From positions 1 through 6,229 of the forward strand of contig JAHFHI010000086.1 of the NCBI GenBank assembly GCA_023246995.1: a DNA stretch of 6,229 nucleotides. Reading direction: 5' to 3'. Of this stretch, positions 1 to 5,476 are shown one piece after another (position 1 is the first letter of the stretch; each line of letters begins with the position of its first letter). The notes below the pieces were generated by a model, which was given only the letters and a program-made list of their open reading frames with translations, searched no databases and was not told the DNA's origin. The position numbers were made by a program, and so were the translations under genes. Source of the DNA: Candidatus Omnitrophota bacterium (GTDB lineage: Bacteria > Omnitrophota > Omnitrophia > Omnitrophales > Aquincolibacteriaceae).

Positions 1-107
1 CTTTCCTGCATCTGGACGCGCGCATCCTCCTGCCATCCGGGTTCGAATCCCAAGGCGTATAACGGATTCATGCTCACCAGAAGCAACAGCCATAGAAAAA
101 GTTTCAT
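1..107 (-). CDS. Exported protein of unknown function, N-terminal part only (gene continues beyond left edge)
   Basis: Only the first 35 codons and two bases are in the window. The translation begins MKLFLWLLLLVSMNPLYA and continues LGFEPGWQEDARVQMQE. The first 18 residues look like a classical Sec signal peptide: one Lys after Met, a Leu-rich hydrophobic core, then L-Y-A before a likely signal peptidase I cleavage after Ala18. The mature N-terminus is polar and Gln/Glu-rich. The start is well supported: a strong Shine-Dalgarno sequence GGGAGGTG (minus strand, 119-112) lies four bases before the ATG at 107-105. The gene has its own predicted promoter, a Crp-type operator with a -10 at 148-190, and a hairpin leader, so it may be expressed separately from the operon that ends at 368. 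The product is periplasmic or extracytoplasmic. Too little is visible to name a family. Confidence 0.72.
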   Translation of the reverse strand, partial: MKLFLWLLLLVSMNPLYALGFEPGWQEDARVQMQE

Positions 108-119
108 GGCGCACCTCCC

Positions 120-140
120 GAGGCTCTCTTAAGGAGCCTC
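120..140 (-). promoter_or_regulatory. Hairpin in the short 5' leader of the exported-protein gene
   Basis: On the minus strand GAGGCTC (140-134) and GAGCCTC (126-120) form a perfect 7-bp stem around a 7-base loop. The structure ends one base before the Shine-Dalgarno sequence at 119-112. If transcription starts at about 141, as the -10 at 148-153 predicts, the mRNA would begin with this hairpin after a single unpaired G. A 5'-terminal stem is known to slow mRNA decay in some transcripts (ompA is the classic case). It does not cover the ribosome site, so an on/off translational switch is less likely. The function is inferred from position only. Confidence 0.5.
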
Positions 141-147
141 CACTCAT

Positions 148-190
148 AATCTACCAGAAGCCCGGCATTTAAAATGTGATGTGGGTCACT
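148..190 (-). promoter_or_regulatory. Class II Crp/Fnr-family promoter for the exported-protein gene
   Basis: Plus-strand positions 175-190 read TGTGATGTGGGTCACT, which is TGTGA-N6-TCACT and one base short of the perfect CRP-type palindrome. On the minus strand an extended -10, TGGTAGATT, has its hexamer TAGATT at 153-148. Counting the hexamer as -12 to -7 puts the start at 141 and the operator centre (182.5) at -41.5, the classical class II activation distance. No good -35 hexamer is needed in such promoters because the activator overlaps that region. The regulator at 4518-5345 has the matching recognition-helix residues. The assignment rests on sequence and spacing only. Confidence 0.6.
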
Positions 191-244
191 TCGCAGAAGA
201 GGCTGTTTTTTCTCTCTCCAAGCAGGCGAAATTTCCCGCAACGC

Positions 245-289
245 CCCATGCGGTCTTTTGTGAAAACTCCTGAAGAAAGCCCATGCGGT
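245..289. repeat. Pair of 10-bp direct repeats in the intergenic region
   Basis: CCCATGCGGT occurs at 245-254 and again at 280-289, 35 bp apart, each followed by a T-rich stretch. The copies lie in the 260-bp non-coding interval between the kinase-like gene and the exported-protein gene. They could be binding sites or a small local duplication. No known motif is recognised. Confidence 0.35.
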
Positions 290-299
290 ATTTTTCAAA

Positions 300-322
300 G
301 CTCCCTCGCAACGGATGGGAGC
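300..322 (-). terminator. Weak candidate transcription terminator after the operon
   Basis: Read on the minus strand, GCTCCC (322-317) and GGGAGC (305-300) can pair around an 11-base loop, followed by TTTGAAAAA. It lies 45 bases beyond the stop of the kinase-like gene, the right place to end the upstream operon. The stem is short, the loop is large and the T-tract is only three bases long, so it is a poor intrinsic terminator. I see no better one in 108-367. Confidence 0.25.
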
Positions 323-367
323 CGCGCCCAATGACGCAGCGCCCCAAACCCGCTATCAAGGGCGGGG

Positions 368-1114
368 TCAACCCCTTTTGACAAGAAACCTGCCCTCCTC
401 CTGCATGCAAAGACAGGCCTTGCTTTCAATCATTCCCACGACGGCTTTTGCGATCTGGTCTATCGGGGTCGTCCCGGTATTCCAGACCGCGTCATAAAGA
501 AGCGCGTCTTCAATATCGCGGTCAAAATAGCGTTTCACGAATTTCGCCCGCGCCCGGTCCTGGGTCTTAACGAGCTCGCATGCCTTTTTCGGGTTAAGCC
601 CCAATAGCCCTCCCATTCTCTTGACGCGCACCTCAAGAGGCGCCACCAAACGAACATGAACACCAAGCGGCAGGTCCCGGGTCAGGCACACCCCTCCGCG
701 CCCCACCAGAATGGCCTTGCCGAAAACCGCGAGCGTGCGCATCAATTCAAAGATCTTTTTGTTGACCGCATCCTGCGGGCTTGAGCCGGTCACGATTTCC
801 TCAAGCATGTCTTCGATTTCGGAATGATATTCGGAGTCGAGCAAGGACTTTAAGGAAACATTGAGTCCGGGTTCCTCGGTAATTTTTTTACAGAGCTCCT
901 GGTTGAAACTCTGCCAACCCGAAAGCAGCGGTCCCTCGCGTTCCCGCAGCTGACGCAGAATTTCCTTGGCCAGACTGTTTCCTCCGGCTCCCGCCTGCCT
1001 TGAAATCGTCACAAAGGGCCCCCTCCCCCGGACGGCGCCGTTTAAACATTTGCAGCTCTTTTCTCCGTAGGCCAGGGTTTCCAAAAGCGATTTAACTTTT
1101 CCGAGCTCTCCCAT
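368..1114 (-). CDS. Cytidylate kinase-like protein (P-loop nucleotide kinase family)
   Basis: This 248-residue cytoplasmic protein resembles the cytidylate kinase-like family, a distant relative of CMP kinase whose substrate is mostly unproven. The N-terminal 30 residues are variable. A P-loop-type segment ITISRQAGAGG-like (visible as VTISRQAGAGGNSLAK, about 35-50) is followed by a helical region, the family motif LVGRGG (136-141) and the lid-like DRARAKFVKRYF (186-197), with LYDAVWNT (206-213) near the end. The P-loop lacks the classical GKS/T lysine, which is usual in this family. I chose ATG 1114 because AGAGG lies eight bases upstream. A GTG at 1123, three codons earlier, would overlap the stop of the acyl-CoA synthetase gene and has poorer spacing. 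It is the last gene of the operon, five bases after its neighbour. Phosphorylation of CMP itself should not be assumed. Confidence 0.85.
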   Translation of the reverse strand: MGELGKVKSLLETLAYGEKSCKCLNGAVRGRGPFVTISRQAGAGGNSLAKEILRQLREREGPLLSGWQSFNQELCKKITEEPGLNVSLKSLLDSEYHSEIEDMLEEIVTGSSPQDAVNKKIFELMRTLAVFGKAILVGRGGVCLTRDLPLGVHVRLVAPLEVRVKRMGGLLGLNPKKACELVKTQDRARAKFVKRYFDRDIEDALLYDAVWNTGTTPIDQIAKAVVGMIESKACLCMQEEGRFLVKRG

Positions 1115-1119
1115 AAAAA

Positions 1120-3270
1120 TCACCTCTCTTCGGTTGGATTTAAAATAATGCGCGCGTCGGCAAGCGCCGCGCCTTGGCTTTCGCCATAAACCATCAAGGG
1201 GTTAATGTCAATCTCGCTGATTGCCGGAAAATCGCACGCGAGCTGCGAAAGCCGCTCAAGGGCTTCCAGGATGGCCGTTATGTCGGAAGGTTTCTGACCC
1301 CGCACGCCTTTTAGAAGCGCGTAGGCCTTGATCGATTCGATCATCCGCCGGGCCCCGAATTCCCGAACCGGCGCAAGCCGGAAAGTCACGTCCTTTAAAG
1401 CCTCGACATAGATTCCGCCCAATCCGAACATCAGAATCGGCCCGAAATGGGGATCGCGTTTCATGCCTAAAATCACTTCCCAACCACGAGCGGCCATGGC
1501 CTGGACAAAAATGCCGTCAATCCGGTAATGGCCGGACTGTCCGGCGATGGAACGCATCATTTTCCGGTAGGCCGCCCGAAGGGCCTCTTCATCGGCGATG
1601 CCGAGCGATACCCCGCCCACGTCAAACTTGTGGATAATCTCCGGGGAAACGATCTTGAGGGCCACAGGATAGCCGATCCGCAGCGCGTGAGCCGCGGCCT
1701 CGGCTTCCGACCCGGCAAGGCCAAAAGGCAGGACCAGAAATCCGTAGGCTTTAAAAACTTCCATGGATTGATCAGGGGTCAGGAAATAACGGCGGCTTTG
1801 AAGGGCACTCCCAAGAATCTCCCGCGTTTTTTCTTTGTCAGCCGGAAAGTTTTTGACCTCCGTGCGAGGCCTGTCCGTCCAGTCTTTATAACGGGCCATG
1901 GCCCCGAGGGTTCGCGCGGCTTCCTCCGGAAAAGTGTACAAGGGGACATGATGCTCTTCGAGGATTCGCGCGCCCGCGGAAACATCGACGATCCCCATAA
2001 ACGCGGCAAAGACGGGCTTGTCATATTTTTGGTCCGCCTCCACGATCACCCGCGCGATTTCTTCGATGTCGGTCATGGCCTGCGGGGTCAAAATGACCAG
2101 CACCGAATCCACGGCCGGGTCTTCGAAGGCGGCCGCAAGCGCGGCTTCATAACGGCCATGCCGGGCATCCCCGATCACGTCAATGGGGTTGGCCACACTC
2201 GCCGTGGCCGGAAGCGCGGCACGCAGCTTTGCGGTTGTTACGGATGAGAATTTCGCCATTTCAAGGCCGTAGCGCACGCAGGCGTCGGTGGCCATGATGC
2301 CGGGCCCGCCGGCGTTGGTCACAATCGCGACCGACTTGCCTCTCGGAACGGGCTGGTTGGCAAAACCCACTGCGAAATGGAACATTTCTTCGACCGAGTC
2401 CACCCGCAGAACCCCGGCCTGCGAAAAAATAGCGTCATAAACCTCGTCCGAGCCCATGAGGGAACCGGTGTGCGAGCTGGCGGCCTGTGCTCCCTGGGGC
2501 GTGCGCCCGGATTTAATCACAAGAATGGGCTTGGAAGGGGCCATCTCCCCGGTAATCTCACGGGCCATCTCGATAAATGCGCGGCCGTTTACCAGGTCCT
2601 CCAGATACATTAAGATGACGTCCGTTTCGGGATCGTCTTTGAGATACCGGAGCATATCAAGCTCATGGATGTCGGCTTTGTTTCCGAGGCTCACGAACTT
2701 CGAGAATCCGATATTTTTCCCTTTTGCGTAATCGAGAATGGCGGCGCAAAGGGCCCCGCTTTGAGAGACAAAGGCGATATTCCCGGCCCGGGGCATCGTC
2801 CGTGAGAAGCTGGCGTTCAGCATGACCTCGGGATCGGTATTGATATGACCAAGACAATTGGGCCCGAGAAGCGCTAGACCGGCCTGGCGCGCGAGCGCTA
2901 AAATTTCCTTTTCAAGCCGGGCGCCTTCGGGCCCCACTTCGCGGAACCCGGCTGAAATCACAACCGCAGCGCCGGCCCCTTTAACGGCGCAAGTCCGGAG
3001 GACATCCGCCACCCCGCCGGCAGGGACAATAATTACGGCTAAATCCACCGGGCCGGGCACATTTTCCAAGGCAGGGTAACACTTCAAACCCGCAATCGTA
3101 TCAGCTTTGGGATTGACCGGGAAAATACTCCCCTTAAATCCCCCGTTTACAAGATTGCTTAAAACCGCATACCCCACGGTTTCCGGGCGCCTGGAGGCGC
3201 CGACCACCGCAATGCTCCGCGGTTCCCATAAAGCCTTGAGGGTTTTCTGTTTTTCCTGAAGGGTGTTCAT
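1120..3270 (-). CDS. ADP-forming acetyl/acyl-CoA synthetase, fused alpha-beta type
   Basis: This 716-residue cytoplasmic enzyme belongs to the NDP-forming acyl-CoA synthetase superfamily, which interconverts acyl-CoA + ADP + Pi and acid + CoA + ATP. The domain order is a CoA-binding Rossmann domain (about 14-140, with SIAVVGASRRPETVG), two succinyl-CoA-ligase-like domains (about 160-460) and a C-terminal ATP-grasp domain (about 495-712). The phosphorylated catalytic histidine is H267 in SSHTGSLMG, and the second shuttle histidine is H547 in SPEIIHKFDVGG. The ATP-grasp metal-site motif EIDINPLMV is at 686-694. Length and order match single-chain enzymes with alpha fused to beta, and there is no appended acetyltransferase domain. 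The start follows GGAG by four bases and lies 21 bases after the upstream small gene. In vivo it probably makes ATP from acetyl-CoA or other acyl-CoAs. The acyl specificity cannot be read from the sequence. Confidence 0.93.
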   Translation of the reverse strand: MNTLQEKQKTLKALWEPRSIAVVGASRRPETVGYAVLSNLVNGGFKGSIFPVNPKADTIAGLKCYPALENVPGPVDLAVIIVPAGGVADVLRTCAVKGAGAAVVISAGFREVGPEGARLEKEILALARQAGLALLGPNCLGHINTDPEVMLNASFSRTMPRAGNIAFVSQSGALCAAILDYAKGKNIGFSKFVSLGNKADIHELDMLRYLKDDPETDVILMYLEDLVNGRAFIEMAREITGEMAPSKPILVIKSGRTPQGAQAASSHTGSLMGSDEVYDAIFSQAGVLRVDSVEEMFHFAVGFANQPVPRGKSVAIVTNAGGPGIMATDACVRYGLEMAKFSSVTTAKLRAALPATASVANPIDVIGDARHGRYEAALAAAFEDPAVDSVLVILTPQAMTDIEEIARVIVEADQKYDKPVFAAFMGIVDVSAGARILEEHHVPLYTFPEEAARTLGAMARYKDWTDRPRTEVKNFPADKEKTREILGSALQSRRYFLTPDQSMEVFKAYGFLVLPFGLAGSEAEAAAHALRIGYPVALKIVSPEIIHKFDVGGVSLGIADEEALRAAYRKMMRSIAGQSGHYRIDGIFVQAMAARGWEVILGMKRDPHFGPILMFGLGGIYVEALKDVTFRLAPVREFGARRMIESIKAYALLKGVRGQKPSDITAILEALERLSQLACDFPAISEIDINPLMVYGESQGAALADARIILNPTEER

Positions 3271-3291
3271 CGCGCTCCAATCTTACGCAGC

Positions 3292-3540
3292 TCATGCGCC
3301 GAGCACCGTAATCTCGGGATGATTGCGATGGCATATCTTGATCAAGTCTTCAGCAAGCTTTTTATGAAACCGCTCTTCATGTACAAGCTGTCCGAGGAGG
3401 GTCGTAATCTCGGCGTCACGGCCGAATTCCGGAAGACACTGATCCAGGATTTCCTGGTACTTCCAGGCGGCGTCGTCTTCTCCGGCTTTAATTTTCTCAA
3501 AGCGCAGCGTCCAGAGCGTCTTCAAATATTCATTTTTCAT
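3292..3540 (-). CDS. Small helical ferritin-like protein with an ExxH motif (82 aa)
   Basis: No named family is recognised with certainty. The 82 residues are predicted to form two long helices: about 5-38 (containing AAWKYQEILDQCLPEF) and about 42-70 (ITTLLGQLVHEERFHKKLAEDLI). The second helix carries E56-R57-F58-H59, the ExxH signature of diiron ferritin-like and rubrerythrin-type helices, with E30 in the first helix as a possible partner. One chain supplies only half of a four-helix diiron site, so a working site would need a dimer, as in encapsulated 'half-ferritins'. This is inference. The start overlaps the end of the preceding gene by 11 bases (ATGAAAAATGA) and follows GGAG by ten bases, so the two are probably translationally coupled. 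It resembles its upstream neighbour in layout and spacing of the His, so the two are probably divergent paralogues. Confidence 0.75.
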   Translation of the reverse strand: MKNEYLKTLWTLRFEKIKAGEDDAAWKYQEILDQCLPEFGRDAEITTLLGQLVHEERFHKKLAEDLIKICHRNHPEITVLGA

Positions 3541-3883
3541 GATATTTTTTCTCCAGCAGAAAAATGATCCGCCTTAGGATTTCTTTGTGCCGTTTGCTGT
3601 CCTCCGAGAGCCTCTTCAGCGTCTTCAGGACAATCTCACGGTCTTCTTTTTTAAAAAACTGCAGTTCGTCTTCAGTCTGATAAAAAGTGGAAAAAAGGCT
3701 GATCCCGATATCCTCTTCCTCAATTTCGCGGATGAGCCCCTCCATGATCGCCCGCAGCTCTTCTTTTTTGATCCCGCCGTTTTTTACGACATCCCGCCGC
3801 ATAACATCCACTCCTTCCGTTACGACCACCAGATAGGGGTAAGGTTTTTCATTTTCGCAAGCGCCCTCGGGGAATGGAAGCAT
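3530..3883 (-). CDS. Small ferritin-like/helical protein (117 aa), probable paralogue of the next gene
   Basis: The 117-residue product has a short N-terminal beta-like segment (PYLVVVTEG, about 16-24) and then charged helices. Helix A is about 39-72 (IMEGLIREIEEEDIGISLFSTFYQ) and helix B about 78-113, containing LSEDSKRHKEIL with H99. This matches the E/D-x-H pattern of ferritin-like helix pairs, but the position three before the His is Ser rather than Glu, so a canonical ExxH ligand pair is missing. The start is strong: AAGGAGGGG ends seven bases before ATG 3883, and the first 35 bases overlap the end of the hemerythrin-like gene. It sits between HHE and the 82-aa ferritin-like gene in one operon. 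A structural, oxygen- or iron-related role fits the context but is not demonstrated. Confidence 0.75.
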   Translation of the reverse strand: MLPFPEGACENEKPYPYLVVVTEGVDVMRRDVVKNGGIKKEELRAIMEGLIREIEEEDIGISLFSTFYQTEDELQFFKKEDREIVLKTLKRLSEDSKRHKEILRRIIFLLEKKYHEK

Positions 3884-4394
3884 TTTTTTGCCCCTCCTTC
3901 ATTTGGGACCGGAGCAGGGCCTTTTCTTCGGGATAAAGCTCTGCGTGGACCGTCCGGCAAACCGTGGCTTTTTCGGCTTCAAGGTGCGTCTTTAAAAAAC
4001 ATGCCAGATAAGCGCCCGTTTCCCGAAGCCGCCGGGCCGGGTAGCCTTCGGAACCTTTCTGACAGGCCTTTTGATAACGACCGAGCCAAGCCTCGAAAGT
4101 TTTAAGCTGGCCGCGGATACGGCGGTGGTCTTCCTCGAGCATGCGCGTCGCGGCCTCAAGCTTTGGGACATGCCTTCTCACAAAAGGGAAAAATACGCCC
4201 CCTTCTATTTTAAAAACCTTCGGAAGGTGGGACTCAAAAAAGGTCAGCACCCGGTTCAGGCGCTTGAGATTTTCTCCGAGCCGGGGCTTGCCTTCATAAT
4301 GAAGGCGGCTTAAGGCTTCCTCAAAAATCTCCACCTGGCGCAGAATCAGTCCGTGCTCATTTTCGAGATGATGAAAAGACCGCAGCCCCGGCAT
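3849..4394 (-). CDS. Hemerythrin-like HHE-domain protein
   Basis: From ATG 4394 the product is 181 residues, a four-helix HHE (hemerythrin cation-binding) domain with a Lys/Arg-rich tail. Such proteins bind O2, NO or iron at a non-heme diiron site in the cytoplasm. Visible ligand motifs are H14 in ENEHGLI, H56...E64 in SHLPKVFKIEGGVFFP, H90 in EEDHRRIR and H137-x3-E141 in THLEAEKA. In the second motif the usual His one turn after H56 is Val60, so that ligand may be lost or shifted. The open frame extends to ATG 4466, but that codon abuts a Crp-type operator, has no ribosome site and lies upstream of the predicted start of transcription (about 4433). I therefore prefer ATG 4394, or TTG 4403, which has the better Shine-Dalgarno (AGGGGG, eight bases away). 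It is the first gene of the operon. Confidence 0.85.
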   Translation of the reverse strand: MPGLRSFHHLENEHGLILRQVEIFEEALSRLHYEGKPRLGENLKRLNRVLTFFESHLPKVFKIEGGVFFPFVRRHVPKLEAATRMLEEDHRRIRGQLKTFEAWLGRYQKACQKGSEGYPARRLRETGAYLACFLKTHLEAEKATVCRTVHAELYPEEKALLRSQMKEGQKNASIPRGRLRK

Positions 4395-4439
4395 TGCTTC
4401 CAATTTGACCGCCCCCTTTTTCTTTCTTCTCACAAGGGA

Positions 4440-4484
4440 ATCATAGCCGGACCGGGCGGAGGACATCTGTGACCGGTGTCACAG
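4440..4484 (-). promoter_or_regulatory. Class II Crp/Fnr-family promoter of the HHE/ferritin-like/acyl-CoA synthetase operon
   Basis: Positions 4467-4484 read CTGTGACCGGTGTCACAG, with perfect 7-base arms (CTGTGAC/GTCACAG) and the CRP consensus TGTGA-N6-TCACA. On the minus strand TATGAT at 4445-4440 is a near-consensus -10. The start would fall at about 4433-4434, placing the operator centre (4475.5) at -41.5 to -42.5, as in class II activation. The site lies in the 123 bases between the regulator gene's stop and the HHE start, right beside the gene for a regulator whose recognition helix should read it. It therefore probably activates the five-gene operon. Confidence 0.75.
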
Positions 4485-4517
4485 GGAAGGATGTTTATTG
4501 CAAGAGGAAACCCCGGC

Positions 4518-5345
4518 TTAATCCAGGAGCTTGGCCAGGCCTTCTTTGTCGCGGATAATAATCTGGTGGCTTTCGAGGTCAATCAAACCCGTTTTTTTCA
4601 ACTGGTGAAGCTGGCGGGCCACGGTTTCGCGCACCGCGCCGATTCTCCGGGCCAGATCCTCCCGGGTAAAGGGAATAAAGAGGACTTCATTAGCGCCCGG
4701 GCGGACCTGCTTAGCCGCGAGCATATCGAGGAGGAACTTCACGAGCCTCTTTTTAACGTCTTTTAAGGAAACTTCCTCGATCAGCGAACTCAAGCGCACC
4801 AGCCTTTCGGCAAACACCCTGTTTAAGGCGTGCAGAAAATGCGGATTTCGCTCAACCAGCCGGTTGTAGTCATCCCTCGAAAGATAAAGAATTCTGCACG
4901 GGGTCGCGGCCTCGGCCGTCATCGGGCATTGCCAGGTCCAGGAACCCGGGTTGCAGGCGCAGGTGTTGCAGGGATCCAGGACTTCAAGCGTTTGCTCACG
5001 CCCTTCCGAAGAGGTGCGGTAAAGCTTGACTCTGCCTTTGAGTACGATAAAAATCCGCTCGCAAATATTTCCCTCCGCGACGATGATCTCTCCTTTTTCA
5101 AAGGTCCGTTCCCGGAGACTGGTCTTAATGCTTTCAAGCTCGCTTGCGCTGAAATCCTGAAATAAGGGAATCTTGCGAAGGTCAAGCGGGGCGCCGGAAG
5201 CCGGGCCGGATTTTTCCTCGATCACAAACTCCCGTTTACTGCCGCCTATCCGGCATGCCGGAGGACAAGCCCCGGCATGGGCATGCCGGGGCAGAGCTTT
5301 TTTAGACCTCTTCTTGAGCGCTAGTTTGGGGGTTTTTTTGATCAT
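4518..5345 (-). CDS. Crp/Fnr-family transcriptional regulator with a cysteine-rich sensor loop
   Basis: The product is a dimeric DNA-binding activator of the Crp/Fnr superfamily, 275 residues from ATG 5345. Domains: cNMP-binding-type beta-roll (about 56-155, starting LRKIPLFQDFSASELE), dimer helix (about 160-195) and winged helix-turn-helix (about 197-270). The recognition helix contains R239-E240-T-V-A-R244, equivalent to R180/E181/R185 of E. coli CRP, which read TGTGA. The cAMP-contacting segment (GEL...RSA) is absent. In its place is LDPCNTCACNPG, giving C126, C129, C131, then C140 and C150, with C95 earlier. This suggests an Fe-S, heme, metal or thiol sensor. The first 40 residues are basic and overlap a palindromic repeat. 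GTG 5225 (codon 41, giving 235 residues, the usual family length) is the likelier true start, though its GGGAG is only three bases away. It follows the oxidase gene by 131 bases. Confidence 0.9.
   Translation of the reverse strand: MIKKTPKLALKKRSKKALPRHAHAGACPPACRIGGSKREFVIEEKSGPASGAPLDLRKIPLFQDFSASELESIKTSLRERTFEKGEIIVAEGNICERIFIVLKGRVKLYRTSSEGREQTLEVLDPCNTCACNPGSWTWQCPMTAEAATPCRILYLSRDDYNRLVERNPHFLHALNRVFAERLVRLSSLIEEVSLKDVKKRLVKFLLDMLAAKQVRPGANEVLFIPFTREDLARRIGAVRETVARQLHQLKKTGLIDLESHQIIIRDKEGLAKLLD
5249..5291. repeat. Palindromic dispersed-repeat-like element at the 5' end of the regulator gene
   Basis: Two adjoining palindromes share the core CCGGCATG: TCCGGCATGCCGGA (5249-5262) and a 22-base inverted repeat with CCCCGGCATG arms and a GG centre (5270-5291). 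The intervening GGACAAGC also allows an alternative hairpin pairing ATGCCGGAGG with its partner CCCCGGCAT. Elements of this type (ATGCCGGGGCTTGTCC-like) are common dispersed, REP-like repeats in many bacterial genomes. Translated, this stretch yields the low-meaning peptide ACPPACRIGG. This suggests the upstream 40 codons of the regulator reading frame may be non-coding leader. A T6 run at 5298-5303 follows on the plus strand. Confidence 0.55.
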
Positions 5346-5456
5346 AAACGGCTCGCTCGTTTGAGGAGAACCTTAAGATTGCGGATTTTTAATCTACGAG
5401 CTCGCATTAACCCTTATTCTATCGAACAACTCCAAAATAGCGAGCGTAAACTAGGC

Positions 5457-5475
5457 GCGGGGTCTGCTTCCCCGC
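5457..5475 (-). terminator. Hairpin just after the oxidase stop codon, weak terminator candidate
   Basis: On the minus strand GCGGGG (5475-5470) pairs with CCCCGC (5462-5457) around a 7-base loop, starting one base after the oxidase stop. The following bases, GCCTAGTTTACG, contain no real T-tract. It may mark the 3' end of the oxidase message or protect it, or slow polymerase, but as an intrinsic terminator it is weak. The rest of 5346-5456 shows no clear Crp-type site. A TAGATT at 5396-5391 could be a -10 for the regulator gene, but no good -35 accompanies it. Confidence 0.3.
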
Positions 5476-5476
5476 T

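Noticed and set aside
104..410. Two minus-strand frames of about 75 codons in the left intergenic region
   Set aside because: No convincing ribosome sites or motifs; they run through the promoter, operator and leader hairpin, or into the 3' end of the kinase-like gene.
1528..2247. Long plus-strand open frame (239 codons) opposite the acyl-CoA synthetase gene
   Set aside because: It is antisense to a clearly conserved 716-residue enzyme, its translation is Arg/Gly-rich with no recognisable motif, and such frames are expected opposite GC-rich coding sequence.
3337..3348. CTTGATCAAG palindrome resembling FNR half-sites
   Set aside because: It lies inside the 82-aa coding sequence, lacks the FNR spacing of TTGAT-N4-ATCAA and is not placed for a promoter.
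3587..4105. Plus-strand open frame (172 codons) across the HHE and 117-aa genes
   Set aside because: Shadow of two overlapping minus-strand genes with strong ribosome sites and sensible helices.
5270..5303. Plus-strand intrinsic terminator (hairpin plus T6)
   Set aside because: No plus-strand gene leads into it, six bases separate stem and T-run, and the hairpin is better explained as a dispersed palindromic repeat.
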